A DNA stretch of 64,000 bases from Vibrio splendidus 12E03 (GCF_000272105.2 NZ_AJZD02000077.1:17152-81151); one strand, 5' to 3'; positions 10,009 through 18,785 are shown, counted from the stretch's first letter. Notes: generated by a model from the letters alone, not told the origin. Program-made: numbers and translations.

Positions 10009-10024
10009 AAGCAAACGATTGCTA
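10009..10024. promoter_or_regulatory. PurR-like operator of purC
   Basis: AAGCAAACGATTGCTA differs by one base in its core from the PurR palindrome GCAAACGTTTGC. It lies about 100 bases upstream of the purC start, next to the predicted promoter. Confidence 0.65.
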
Positions 10025-10035
10025 AATCTGTTGAT

Positions 10036-10096
10036 CAAATAAAAACCCCCGCCTAACAATCCGCTAAAAATTTGGCGAATTGTAGGGCAGGGGAAG
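10036..10096 (-). terminator. Terminator downstream of sulA
   Basis: Reading on the minus strand, a long imperfect stem (CCCCTGCCCTACAATTCGC pairing with GCGGATTGTTAGGCGGGG) is followed by TTTTTATTT. Confidence 0.7.
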
Positions 10097-10216
10097 GCAG
10101 TATATTTGGACTGTGTTTTGGAGCTATGCTGTTAAGTTAACTTAAGTTTGTTAGCTAAAAGATTAAGCTATGTTTGTGGACCGTGTTTTTGAGCCAAATG
10201 TTATTAAGCATATGGT

Positions 10217-10624
10217 CTAGTGAATACGCTCTGAATTTGCATCCATAAAGAAGACTTCACATTGAAAGCGTAACCCCAATGTTCTTAGGTACTGTTGGCT
10301 GAACTGATCAATCGATGAACTTGCAACTATCGCACTTGCATTCTTAGATCGAATGGCTTTCTCGACAGTCTCTACCTCAGTCATTTGATGAGAGGCTTTC
10401 ATATGAATAACGCGGTCGCAGCAAACATTATGTTGCTTAAGCTGCTTAGCCGATGGTCTTGGTGTTTGAGCCGTAAACAGTAACCACTGATGTTGATTGG
10501 ACAGCAACGCCATTCTTGCAAACAACGCTTCCTCGTTTGAATTTTTGCTTTTACGAGAAACTGATGTAAATGCGCAGTGAACTAGCGGGCTAGAGTGTTG
10601 TGCTTTAACGTGTGCTTGAATCAT
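10217..10624 (-). CDS. sulA: SulA-like SOS cell division inhibitor
   Basis: The 135-residue protein resembles SulA in its central and C-terminal half: HQWLLFTAQTPRPSAKQLK and a VETVEKAIRSKNASAIVAS stretch correspond to the E. coli WQLWLTPQQ and TVESMVRALRTGNYSVVIG blocks. SulA binds FtsZ and blocks septation after DNA damage. The protein is shorter than E. coli SulA (169) and lacks much of its N-terminal region. The decisive support is a LexA box 22 bases upstream of the ATG. An AAGGAC ribosome binding site precedes the start and a terminator follows. It stands alone; there is no adjacent lexA or ompA. The alternative is a SulA-like RecA-fold protein with another target. Confidence 0.8.
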   Translation of the reverse strand: MIQAHVKAQHSSPLVHCAFTSVSRKSKNSNEEALFARMALLSNQHQWLLFTAQTPRPSAKQLKQHNVCCDRVIHMKASHQMTEVETVEKAIRSKNASAIVASSSIDQFSQQYLRTLGLRFQCEVFFMDANSERIH

Positions 10625-10645
10625 TTTGCTGTCCTTATATACATG

Positions 10646-10661
10646 CTGTATGTGTATACAG
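10646..10661. promoter_or_regulatory. LexA (SOS) box upstream of sulA
   Basis: CTGTATGTGTATACAG matches the gammaproteobacterial LexA consensus CTGT-N8-ACAG with the typical alternating TA core, and lies directly upstream of the sulA ribosome binding site. Confidence 0.88.
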
Positions 10662-10873
10662 TAGTTTTAGTTGCTTATAAGATCAAGCGTTTTTTGCGGA
10701 ATTATTGGACGATTTCGTTTGGAATTATGGATGAAAAACAGTTAAGCCATTGAAATTATTCGATAAATTAAATTTGAATGAATTTTATGTTTTGTCTCAT
10801 AAGTTGAAAAAATGTGAGCTTTACACAGGTGTATACAGTGGTTTTGACAGAAAAGTACTGTATAGACCTGTAT

Positions 10874-10914
10874 AGAAGAGAGAAGAGAGAAGAGAGAAGA
10901 GAGAAGAGAGAAGA
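10874..10914. repeat. Heptanucleotide tandem repeat (AGAAGAG)x5.9
   Basis: Five perfect AGAAGAG units plus a partial sixth, intergenic, between the sulA upstream region and the terminator of the small zinc-ribbon gene. Confidence 0.9.
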
Positions 10915-10931
10915 TCTAAAACCGCAGGCAC

Positions 10932-10954
10932 AAAAAAAGCGCCTTAGGCGCTTT
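10932..10954 (-). terminator. Terminator of the small zinc-ribbon gene
   Basis: The hairpin AAAGCGCC-TAA-GGCGCTTT is followed by a T run on the minus strand, about 20 bases after the stop. Confidence 0.8.
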
Positions 10955-10974
10955 CTTATATTTCACGGTGTTGC

Positions 10975-11163
10975 TTATCTCAATGTCGCTTGGGAGAGTT
11001 TTGCTCTCATTTCCATTTCACCAATATTGAACTGGCGAACATCAATGGTTGCAATATCATTGCACTCGTTACATGCATGATGACACTTACCATCTAGGTA
11101 GTCGTGCTTTTTAACTAGGCTTGGCTTTTTGCACCAATCACAAACGCCTTCTATTGTGAACAT
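10975..11163 (-). CDS. Small zinc-ribbon-like protein, 62 aa
   Basis: The protein is too short for a secure family name, but it carries a Cys pair CxxC (residues 8 and 11) and a CxxxCxxC group (27, 31, 34), which looks like a zinc ribbon or treble-clef metal site. The start is well supported by GAGGAGAG upstream of the ATG, and an intrinsic terminator follows the stop. It has no signal peptide, so it is expected in the cytoplasm. Role unknown; a nucleic-acid or protein-binding accessory is one guess. Confidence 0.75.
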   Translation of the reverse strand: MFTIEGVCDWCKKPSLVKKHDYLDGKCHHACNECNDIATIDVRQFNIGEMEMRAKLSQATLR

Positions 11164-11328
11164 ATTCTCTCCTCACCTGTTTAAGTCAGGTGTATTTTCC
11201 GCGCAGATTATGACACAAGTAAGACCCATTAGTTAATAGTTTGTTACCCGTTTTTGAGAGGGGGATCGATTGCAACACCAATAAAATCGATATCTTTGAG
11301 ACCTTGAAAAATGAAGATGTGTTTTTAT

Positions 11329-12414
11329 TTACGGTTTTGTAACATTTTGTAAAATGGTTTTTAGCGCATTGTTCAAACGTTTCATTTCTTCGTCACATCC
11401 GTGACCATCTGGATGGTAGATCTTTGATAGTTGTTTGTATCGGATCTTGATGCTTTTCTGGTCGGGGATTGAGCTAGGTGTGTAGCCAAATAGCGCGCAG
11501 GCCACCTGCAAATTACTCCGACCTTTGCTGTTTTTCTGCTTTTTCAATTCGTGGAACATAGTGTGCAGCTGGCGTTTTTGCTGCTTAATCGTAAGGTCCT
11601 TCGAGCTAAGCTGTGCTTCAAGTGATTGTTGTTGCTGTCGCGAATCACCCGACTTTAGAGCTTGTCTTTTTCTTGAGATAACGAGCGTCGCAATGATGCT
11701 GACCATTGAAATCAACACGGCTAAGGCTGTGCCAATCAGATAGTCTGAATGCGTTAGGTTAGAACTGGAGAGGTTAGAGCGTGATGCTTGGTTAGATTGA
11801 ACGTGCTTAGATAACCCCTGACTTGTGTCTATTTCAGAGTCGATGCTGTCATCGAGCTGTTCTATTGAAGAGATCTGTTTTGCACGTTGCTGGTTGAATT
11901 GTGCTTCCAAAATGCGGTTGTAGCCGTCTTCTGCTTGTGGATTATCTTTTAAGGCTGCTTCATACCATAGCTGCGCTTTATCTAAAGGTTGAAGGAGGTC
12001 TTGTTCTAGCGAGGATTCGTAGAGTTTTGCGACCTCGATAGGCGCGCGCTGGTTACCTTGCAACGCTGCTTTAATAAACCATTCCAAAGCAAGCTTGTTA
12101 CTTTGTTCAACACCTGTACCTGCCAAGTACCATTCACCCAGTCTAAATTGCGCGTTTGGGTTGCCGTTTTCTGCTGACTGCGTGTACCAATACAATGAAT
12201 CACTGGTGCTAACAGGAACGTCGACACCCGATTCATAAGCTTGAGCCAATTGGTATTGAGAAACTGGATCTTGAGGTTGTGATTCTAGTGAAAACTCATC
12301 ACTGCTTGCTGCGTGCACGAAATGTGTGGTGAACAACGGTATCGTGGAAAAGATGAGGGCTAGAAATAGAGTTCTAAGAAGTGATGATGGCAGAATGTTG
12401 GATAGGATCAGCAA
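11329..12414 (-). CDS. Sel1-repeat and J-domain membrane protein
   Basis: The 361-residue protein has an N-terminal hydrophobic signal or anchor ending near HAASSDE, Sel1-type repeats at about residues 50-165 (DSLYWYTQSAENGNPNAQFRLGE, then KLALEWFIKAALQGNQ), a Ser/Gln-rich linker, a membrane segment at about 225-245 (YLIGTALAVLISMVSIIATLVI), a Gln/Lys-rich coiled coil and a C-terminal DnaJ-like domain with HPD (IYHPDGHGCDEE). The topology suggests periplasmic repeats and a cytoplasmic J domain that could recruit Hsp70. The only start in frame is a TTG without a clear ribosome binding site, so the N-terminus is uncertain. Substrates are unknown. Confidence 0.8.
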   Translation of the reverse strand: MLILSNILPSSLLRTLFLALIFSTIPLFTTHFVHAASSDEFSLESQPQDPVSQYQLAQAYESGVDVPVSTSDSLYWYTQSAENGNPNAQFRLGEWYLAGTGVEQSNKLALEWFIKAALQGNQRAPIEVAKLYESSLEQDLLQPLDKAQLWYEAALKDNPQAEDGYNRILEAQFNQQRAKQISSIEQLDDSIDSEIDTSQGLSKHVQSNQASRSNLSSSNLTHSDYLIGTALAVLISMVSIIATLVISRKRQALKSGDSRQQQQSLEAQLSSKDLTIKQQKRQLHTMFHELKKQKNSKGRSNLQVACALFGYTPSSIPDQKSIKIRYKQLSKIYHPDGHGCDEEMKRLNNALKTILQNVTKP

Positions 12415-12571
12415 AAGATAAGTCTCGTAAAAAAGCCCAGAATCGATATGTCAGTATGAATACGCTTTATGGTCGTTGATTATTATTATCACGTTAAATG
12501 AGTAACATAACTGATAATCAACTATATAGAGGTTATTTCAATAGATAAAGACGGACTGGGCTTTAATCGTG

Positions 12572-13237
12572 CTACTTAAGCGGCAAGATTTGAATTTCTA
12601 CGCGACGGTTACAAGCACGACCTTGAGAGGTGTTGTTGTCACACAGAGGGTAACGCTCACCGTTACCACGAGCAATGGCACGACCTGCAGCAACGTCTTG
12701 AGAGATCAAGAATGCACGAACAGATTCAGCACGACGCTCAGAAAGGATTTGGTTCGTCGATTCGCTGCCAGTGCTGTCAGTATGACCTTCAATCACTAGG
12801 CTAGTGTCTGGGTATTCAACGAGGATGCGAGCCACGCCGCGAAGGGTGTTGTGAATGCTTGATTCCAAAGCGTAAGAGCCAGAATCAAAACCGATGCCGT
12901 TTTCTAGGCGAAGTAGAAGTTGGTTCTCACCGACACGTTCAACTTGAACGCCTGAATTCATTAGCTCTTCACGAAGGGCTGCTTCTTGTCGGTCAAAGTA
13001 GTAACCAATACCACCACCAACAGCTGCCCCACCTGCTGCGCCGATAAGTGCACGTTTACCACGGTCTTTAGAGTCACCAGTTGCAGCACCAGCAACGGCA
13101 CCAGCGAGTGCACCAATTAGAGCGCCTTGAGTTGCAGAGTTAGTCTCAGATTCGCCAGTTGTCGCGTTTTGGCGTTGAGTTGCCTGACAACCCGTTAGAG
13201 CGACAGTAAGTGCTAGGGCTAGTGTGATTTTCTTCAA
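12572..13237 (-). CDS. OmpA-like lipoprotein with glycine zipper (YiaD type)
   Basis: A TTG start at 13237 is chosen because GGAG lies eight bases upstream and it yields a clean lipoprotein signal (KKITLALALTVALTGC, lipobox LTGC). The longest frame, from 13288, adds 17 unlikely residues. The mature protein has a glycine-zipper segment (GALIGALAGAVAGAATGD and GALIGAAGGAAVGGGIGYY type), then an OmpA/MotB-like peptidoglycan-binding domain with IEGHTDSTGSESTNQILSERRAESV. It should sit in the outer membrane and bind peptidoglycan non-covalently. Architecture matches E. coli YiaD. Two C-terminal cysteines (PLCDNNTSQGRACNRRVE) may form a disulfide. Confidence 0.9.
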   Translation of the reverse strand: MKKITLALALTVALTGCQATQRQNATTGESETNSATQGALIGALAGAVAGAATGDSKDRGKRALIGAAGGAAVGGGIGYYFDRQEAALREELMNSGVQVERVGENQLLLRLENGIGFDSGSYALESSIHNTLRGVARILVEYPDTSLVIEGHTDSTGSESTNQILSERRAESVRAFLISQDVAAGRAIARGNGERYPLCDNNTSQGRACNRRVEIQILPLK

Positions 13238-13350
13238 CGTATTTTCTCCATCATGTACTTCTGTCAAACGAATGAATGTGAATGACAAACATAGTCCTGT
13301 AAATCTTATTGATGGTTTTTATCAATACGCTGAAGCAATGTAAAGTGGCT

Positions 13351-14040
13351 CTATGATTTAGTTATCTTTTTAGCTGCCTGGGTGCCGCCAACCGGTCGAT
13401 TAACAGACAATTTACGACCTTTCTTCAAACCAACTTCATAATCAGCAGTAAGGTTTTTCATCGCTTCTTTGAGTTGTTGCTTGAACGTTTCGCGGTCTAT
13501 ATTTTTGAATTCTTTATCAATGTAGTTATTGATCTTGTTGTTTGATTCGTCGTCTGGAGTGATGGTTGGCAGCTTTTCAAGCGCACCTTCTACCCAACCT
13601 GAAACAAACGAGTTAACGCGACGTGTCACTTCTAAGGATCCTGTGCCTGAGCCAGCAAAGCTATTTCTGAATTGGCCAGTGTGCTCATTCAGTTCGCGAT
13701 AAATAATATCGAACGCAAAGGCTGCGAAGATAGCGCGATCGGCTTCACCAATGAACTCAACACGCTTAAGGCCTTTGTGATTCAGTAACACGGCTTCTAC
13801 GCCAAACTTGGTGTTGATACCGCGAATAATACGCAGCAGTGTAGAACTGATATTTGCAGGTAACAGGTGACTGGACTGAGTTTTCCCCATCTTGATAAAT
13901 TCAATATCGTCTTTTTCGAGACCATATTTCAGCATCAAGTTATGCGCCATTTTTATCGCATTGGCAGCTTCATTGACGTTCGCAGAATTTCCAAGCTCAA
14001 GACACTTGGCAATTTTCTTTAGGGCTTTTTTCTTATCCAT
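13351..14040 (-). CDS. DUF2786 domain protein
   Basis: The N-terminal 40 residues (ALKKIAKCLELGNSANVNEAANAIKMAHNLMLKYGL) are a typical DUF2786 segment, followed by a longer C-terminal domain found in the same family in phages and proteobacteria. The ATG at 14040 is preferred over a TTG two codons upstream. The C-terminus is basic (KKGRKLSVNRPVGGTQAAKK), which could bind nucleic acid. Function is not known. It is transcribed in the same direction as the DUF3334 gene, but a terminator between them suggests separate units. Confidence 0.8.
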   Translation of the reverse strand: MDKKKALKKIAKCLELGNSANVNEAANAIKMAHNLMLKYGLEKDDIEFIKMGKTQSSHLLPANISSTLLRIIRGINTKFGVEAVLLNHKGLKRVEFIGEADRAIFAAFAFDIIYRELNEHTGQFRNSFAGSGTGSLEVTRRVNSFVSGWVEGALEKLPTITPDDESNNKINNYIDKEFKNIDRETFKQQLKEAMKNLTADYEVGLKKGRKLSVNRPVGGTQAAKKITKS

Positions 14041-14176
14041 CGACAATTTAATCAGTACCGCAAATTTTTAAAAGTCCAACATTTTACATGTTTTCGCGGG
14101 TAACAGAAAGGCAAAACTCGTTTGATGACTCAGTGAGACGGGGAATATCGGACAGCAGAAGCTAGCTTGGTTACAC

Positions 14177-14210
14177 AAACAAAAACGCCATCAAGAGCAT
14201 TGATGGCGTT
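14177..14210 (-). terminator. Terminator of the DUF3334 gene
   Basis: The stem AACGCCATCAA/TTGATGGCGTT with a short loop is followed on the minus strand by TTTTGTTTG. Confidence 0.8.
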
Positions 14211-14249
14211 AGTGACTTGATTTTTTAGAGTGACTAGAGCATTAGCACG

Positions 14250-14933
14250 CTAGATACCCAGTTCATCGAGTAGATCTGCTGCAGAATCGTTGCCTGAGCT
14301 TTGTGCTGGCTTGTTTGATTCTTGCATTTTTTTCTGAGTTGCTTCAAGAATGCTATCCGGGCATTCGTCTTCTGCGATTTCAAATTCTTCCAACTGGATG
14401 AACTCTGTCTTATCCATTGCAAGCTCAAGATAGAAGATGTTGTTATTTGCAGTAGAGAAGGTCACACGGCGAGCTTGTGGGCGATCTAGGTTGGTATCAA
14501 CAGACAAGTTCACTTGCTTGTTCAGCGCAAGCATTTTCGGTTGGTTTTGTGTGATGTTGGTTTGCAGCTCTTTGCGGATTTTATTGGTGAAATCGCCAAC
14601 CAATTGGTTCATCAACTCACCCAATACATCACCCACTTCGTCTGAAGTATGAAGCACAGCAAGCTCGTTTTCAGGCATGCCCATATTGCGCATGTAATTG
14701 GTGTAGATCTCTAGCGCTGCTTTGGACGTAAAATTAATAACAACGAGACCAGAAAAGCCGCCGTCAAACAGAACGAAGCAACCAAAATCTGGCTTTAGGC
14801 TTGTCTTGTTGATCTTTTGAACCATGGCTGAATAGGACACCTGAGAAGCCGTCGCTGAAGTCAGTACGCTTGAGACTGATTGGCATAGTTTAAGAAGGAT
14901 ATCTTCAGTTGTGACTGTTTTGTTTTTTTTCAT
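14250..14933 (-). CDS. DUF3334 protein, possibly CheX-like
   Basis: This 227-residue cytoplasmic protein fits DUF3334, a family I know mainly from Vibrio and relatives. The stretch DEVGDVLGELMNQLVGDFTNKIRKEL resembles the central helix of CheX/CheC-type phosphatase folds, so a chemotaxis-related or signal-output role is possible but unproven; the catalytic E-x-x-N pattern of CheX is only partly matched. The C-terminus is acidic and ends in a DLLDELGI helix. It starts with a clear ATG and lies alone, divergent from ydiJ. Confidence 0.75.
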   Translation of the reverse strand: MKKNKTVTTEDILLKLCQSVSSVLTSATASQVSYSAMVQKINKTSLKPDFGCFVLFDGGFSGLVVINFTSKAALEIYTNYMRNMGMPENELAVLHTSDEVGDVLGELMNQLVGDFTNKIRKELQTNITQNQPKMLALNKQVNLSVDTNLDRPQARRVTFSTANNNIFYLELAMDKTEFIQLEEFEIAEDECPDSILEATQKKMQESNKPAQSSGNDSAADLLDELGI

Positions 14934-15155
14934 TGTGATGTGCTCGTGGAGATGTCTTAAACAAAATGTTATTCAGTATATTGTTACTGAATTAAGACGA
15001 AAGTGACTATTTCTCCATTCTTGCACTGAGATTCTGATTTGATCACCTTTTTATATGATCTTAATAGTAGTAAAGTGACGAAATTCAAAGAAAATTATTA
15101 AAAATCTCAGATAACCCAATGCTGATAGGATCAGCGAAGTAGGGGCAGGAAGCAA

Positions 15156-18100
15156 ATGTTACCAAGACTTCAACTCAATGCTGATGTCGATCCAGTTGTC
15201 GTACGCTTTTTAGATGAACTAAAAACAGCGGGCTTTACTGGCGACATTGAATCTCAATATTCTAGCCGTTTGGCTGTGGCGACTGATAATAGTGTCTATC
15301 AGCAATTGCCGCAGGCGGTCATCCTTCCTAAAACAACGCAAGACGTTGTGCTTATCGGTAAAGTGGTTTCTAAATCCGCTTACGAACGCGTGACTTTTTC
15401 CCCTCGTGGCGGCGGTACCGGAACCAACGGACAATCTTTAACAAAAGGTGTCGTGGTTGACCTGTCGCGATACATGAATAAGGTTCTTGAGATTAACGAG
15501 AAAGAAGGCTGGGTAAGAGTTCAGTCTGGTGTCGTTAAAGATCAATTGAACGACGCTGTTCGCCCTTATGGTTACTTTTTCTCTCCAGACCTTTCTACCA
15601 GTAACCGAGCAACCTTGGGTGGCATGATCAATACCGATGCTTCGGGCCAAGGGTCATTGAAGTACGGCAAAACGTCTGACCATGTATTGTCGCTGCAAGC
15701 GGTGTTCGCAGATGGTTCATGTCTAGAATCTGATTTATCACACGGCTTACCCGTTGAGGGTGAATTCGCTCACCATGCACTTGCAGTAACTGAGGCGGTT
15801 TGTCGAGACAAGCGCGCTCAAATCTTAGATAAATTCCCTCCGTTGAACCGCTTTTTAACAGGTTACGATCTAAAGAATGCAATCAACGAACAAGATGACA
15901 GTTTTGACCTGACTCGCGTTCTATGTGGCGCAGAAGGTTCTTTAGCATTCATTACAGAAGCAAAGCTCAACCTAACGAAGATTCCAAAAGCGCGCACACT
16001 GGTTAACGTGAAATACAACACGTTTGATTCTGCACTGCGTAATGCGCCGTTCATGGTAGAAGCGAAAGCACTGTCTGTTGAAACGGTGGATTCAAGAGTA
16101 TTGAACTTAGCGAAGCAAGACATTGTTTGGCACACTGTGAGCGACCTGCTGACCGATGTTCCTAATAAAGAGATGCTTGGCATCAACATGGTTGAGTTTG
16201 CAGGCCAAGATGAAGCGGAAGTTGAACAGCAAGTTCAAGCGCTGACTACACGCCTTGAAACCATGGTTGAAAGCGAAGAAGCCGGCGTTATTGGTTTCCA
16301 AGTTTGTAGCGATTTGGCGAGCATTGGCCGAATCTACAACATGCGTAAGAAAGCAGTGGGTCTGTTAGGTGCGGCGAAAGGCCGAGCTAAGCCAGTCGCT
16401 TTTGCTGAGGATACTTGTGTACCACCAGAAAACTTGGCGGATTTCATCTCTGAATTTAGAGTGTTACTCGATTCAAAAGAGTTGAATTACGGCATGTTTG
16501 GTCACGTTGACGCGGGCGTATTACACGTTCGTCCAGCATTGGATCTGTGTGATCCGATGCAAGAAGCCTTGATGCATGAAGTCTCTGATGAAGTGGTTAA
16601 GCTGGTGGCTAAATACGGCGGCTTGATGTGGGGTGAACACGGTAAAGGCTTCCGTTCTGAGTATGGTCCTGACTTCTTCGGTGAAGAGCTGTTTACCGAA
16701 TTAAGACGTGTTAAAGCAGCATTCGACCCGCATAACAAGATGAACCCTGGCAAGATCTGTACGCCTTTAGAAAGTGACGCTGAATTGGTGAAGGTTACTG
16801 ATACCAAGCGTGGCTTTTACGACCGTCAGATCGACGTACAAGTTCGTGACAGCTTCAAGCAAGCGATGGAATGTAACGGTAACGGCTTGTGTTTCAACTA
16901 CGACACTAGCTCGCCAATGTGTCCTTCAATGAAAGTCACGGCTGACCGTCGTCATTCACCAAAAGGCCGCGCAGGCTTGGTAAGAGAGTGGTTGCGTCAA
17001 CTGACTGAACAAGGCGTTGATATTCTCGACCTTGAGCAAGAAGCGTTGAAAGACAATACACCCGTTAAGACTATGATTGAGCGTGTTCGTAACACGATGA
17101 ACAAACGCCACGAATACGATTTCTCACATGAAGTTCATGAAGCGATGAACGGTTGTTTGGCGTGTAAAGCGTGTGCGAGTCAATGTCCGATCAAAGTCGA
17201 TGTACCAAGTTTCCGCTCACGATTCTTAAACATCTATTACTCGCGTTACCAACGCCCAGCAAAAGACTATTTAGTCGCCAACATTGAAACCATGCTGCCG
17301 CTGATGGCGAAAGCGCCAAAAGTAGTGAACGCTGCATTAGGTCAAAAGTGGATCCAAACGGCAACAGCTAAAACGGTCGGTTATGTTGATGCACCGTTGA
17401 TGTCAGTGCCTACGCTAAAAAATCGTCTGGCGAGCAAAGAGCTGCAACTCTTCGATTTACAGTATCTAGAAGGGCTCTCTTCTGAGCAGAAGAAACAGCA
17501 CGTGTTGATCGTTCAAGACCCGTTTACTAGCTTTTATGATGCAGAGGTAGTCGAAGACTTCGTTACTCTGGCTCAGAAGCTTGGCAAAACACCGGTGTTA
17601 TTGCCGTTTAAACCAAATGGTAAAGCACTGCACATCAAAGGCTTCTTAAGTCGTTTTGCGCGTGAAGCGAAATCAACATCGGATTTCTTGTCAATGGTTG
17701 CTGATATCGGTATACCTTTGGTGGGTGTTGATCCTGCACTGGTGCTTTGTTACCGCGATGAATATGTTGAGATCTTGGCTGACAAGCGCGGAGACTTTGA
17801 TGTACTGACAGTGCATGAATGGTTAATGCCATCGTTGGGTGAGTTTGAAGCACGTTCTGCAAGTGAAGAGATGTGGTACTTGTTTGCTCACTGTACTGAG
17901 AAAACCAAAATGCCGAACGCTGAAAAAGAGTGGGGTGCTATCTTCAAACACTTTGGTGCTGCGTTAACCAGCGTTCCTGTCGGCTGTTGTGGCATGGCGG
18001 GCACCTTCGGGCACGAAGTCGATAAGCTACAAATGTCGAAAGATATATACGGTTTAAGTTGGAAGCCAAGGATGCAAGACTTACCGAAAGAGCGTTGCTT

Positions 18101-18191
18101 AGTGACGGGTTATTCCTGTCGAAGCCAAGTGAAGCGTTTTGAGGGTGAGAAGCTTGCCCACCCATTACAGGCGCTCGCAAAAATTCTTTAA
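15156..18191 (+). CDS. ydiJ: FAD/4Fe-4S D-2-hydroxyglutarate dehydrogenase type oxidoreductase
   Basis: A 1011-residue YdiJ-family protein. The N-terminal PCMH-type FAD-binding domain carries PRGGGTGTNGQSL at about residues 82-94; the FAD-linked oxidase C-terminal domain follows and contains FGHVDAGVLHVRP and WGEHGKGFRSEYGP. A ferredoxin-like cluster site CLACKACASQCP lies at about 667-678, and a CCG domain with GCCGMAGTFGHE near 943. The E. coli homologue oxidises D-2-hydroxyglutarate, a by-product of SerA; activity here is inferred. The ATG has AGGAA upstream. It is monocistronic, ending at a strong terminator. Electron acceptor is unknown, probably the quinone pool. Confidence 0.9.
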   Translation: MLPRLQLNADVDPVVVRFLDELKTAGFTGDIESQYSSRLAVATDNSVYQQLPQAVILPKTTQDVVLIGKVVSKSAYERVTFSPRGGGTGTNGQSLTKGVVVDLSRYMNKVLEINEKEGWVRVQSGVVKDQLNDAVRPYGYFFSPDLSTSNRATLGGMINTDASGQGSLKYGKTSDHVLSLQAVFADGSCLESDLSHGLPVEGEFAHHALAVTEAVCRDKRAQILDKFPPLNRFLTGYDLKNAINEQDDSFDLTRVLCGAEGSLAFITEAKLNLTKIPKARTLVNVKYNTFDSALRNAPFMVEAKALSVETVDSRVLNLAKQDIVWHTVSDLLTDVPNKEMLGINMVEFAGQDEAEVEQQVQALTTRLETMVESEEAGVIGFQVCSDLASIGRIYNMRKKAVGLLGAAKGRAKPVAFAEDTCVPPENLADFISEFRVLLDSKELNYGMFGHVDAGVLHVRPALDLCDPMQEALMHEVSDEVVKLVAKYGGLMWGEHGKGFRSEYGPDFFGEELFTELRRVKAAFDPHNKMNPGKICTPLESDAELVKVTDTKRGFYDRQIDVQVRDSFKQAMECNGNGLCFNYDTSSPMCPSMKVTADRRHSPKGRAGLVREWLRQLTEQGVDILDLEQEALKDNTPVKTMIERVRNTMNKRHEYDFSHEVHEAMNGCLACKACASQCPIKVDVPSFRSRFLNIYYSRYQRPAKDYLVANIETMLPLMAKAPKVVNAALGQKWIQTATAKTVGYVDAPLMSVPTLKNRLASKELQLFDLQYLEGLSSEQKKQHVLIVQDPFTSFYDAEVVEDFVTLAQKLGKTPVLLPFKPNGKALHIKGFLSRFAREAKSTSDFLSMVADIGIPLVGVDPALVLCYRDEYVEILADKRGDFDVLTVHEWLMPSLGEFEARSASEEMWYLFAHCTEKTKMPNAEKEWGAIFKHFGAALTSVPVGCCGMAGTFGHEVDKLQMSKDIYGLSWKPRMQDLPKERCLVTGYSCRSQVKRFEGEKLAHPLQALAKIL

Positions 18192-18198
18192 TACATTT

Positions 18199-18224
18199 AG
18201 CCCAGCAATTGCTGGGCTTTTTTC
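18199..18224 (+). terminator. Terminator of ydiJ
   Basis: AGCCCAGCAATTGCTGGGCT is a perfect 20-base palindrome followed by TTTTTT, eight bases after the ydiJ stop. Confidence 0.85.
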
Positions 18225-18258
18225 TAAACTAACAATGGAATTGTTAATAAGGAAAGCT

Positions 18259-18720
18259 ATGAGATTTCTAGAGTTAAAAGTACCACCCGTTGCACTGTTC
18301 ATTATTGTATTCATGGCCTCGTACTTCTGTGCTCAGCAGTTGAGCCAAGGAACATTGGCACTGCCTTATGGAATAGCTGTGCTCGGTATCGGGATTGTAT
18401 TGAGTGGCGTTATTGGAATATCAGGCATATGGGAGTTTCGTAAACAGAAAACCACCGTTAATCCGATCAAAGTCGAAACCGCATCCGCAGTCGTGGACAG
18501 TGGAATTTTTGGCTACACGCGAAACCCAATGTATCTAGGGCTATTTATCCTACTGTTTTGCTTTGGCTACTTCTTCCAAAACCTATTCAGTGTTTTGCTC
18601 AGTTTTGTATTCGTAATCTACATGAATCAGTTCCAAATTAAGCCAGAAGAACGCGCTCTAGAGCAATTATTCGGTGCGGAATATGTTGATTACAAACAAA
18701 AGGTTAGACGCTGGATCTGA
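18259..18720 (+). CDS. Isoprenylcysteine/phospholipid methyltransferase-like membrane protein
   Basis: The 153-residue protein has about four membrane segments and the ICMT/PEMT signature: GYTRNPMYLGL followed by PEERALEQLFGAEYVDYKQKVRRW at the C-terminus, which form the SAM-binding region in this family. Such bacterial proteins are small integral-membrane methyltransferases of unknown substrate. The open frame reaches back into ydiJ (18139), but the ATG at 18259 with AAGGA five bases upstream is the better start and leaves the ydiJ terminator outside the gene. Confidence 0.85.
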   Translation: MRFLELKVPPVALFIIVFMASYFCAQQLSQGTLALPYGIAVLGIGIVLSGVIGISGIWEFRKQKTTVNPIKVETASAVVDSGIFGYTRNPMYLGLFILLFCFGYFFQNLFSVLLSFVFVIYMNQFQIKPEERALEQLFGAEYVDYKQKVRRWI

Positions 18721-18748
18721 TGTGGATTCAAATACAATTAAGTAATCA

Positions 18749-18785
18749 GATAAGAATTATTATCGTTTGGTTGATCTATATCACA
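18749..18785. promoter_or_regulatory. Possible Fur and CRP sites upstream of the protease
   Basis: GATAAGAATTATTATC (18749-18764) is a near palindrome close to the Fur core GATAATNATTATC. GTTGATCTATATCACA (18770-18785) has one perfect CRP half (TCACA) and a weak left half. Both lie about 80-115 bases upstream of the protease start. These are matches by eye only. Confidence 0.35.

Larger units (their letters stand above)
10662..10973. other. Intergenic region upstream of sulA: degenerate SOS-like copy and repeats
   Basis: This stretch holds no convincing gene. A near copy of the LexA-box flank (GTGTATACAGTGGTTTTG at 10829-10846, compare GTGTATACAGTAGTTTTA at 10652-10669) lacks the second half-site. 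A tandem decamer CTGTATAGAC/CTGTATAGAA follows at about 10858-10877, and then a heptamer array. Confidence 0.6.

Noticed and set aside
10829..10877. Second complete LexA box
   Set aside because: No CTG-N10-CAG spacing is found on either strand; only half-sites exist.
10814..11080. 88-residue frame through the AGAAGAG array
   Set aside because: Its middle is the repeat and its 3' part is antisense to the small zinc-ribbon gene and its terminator.
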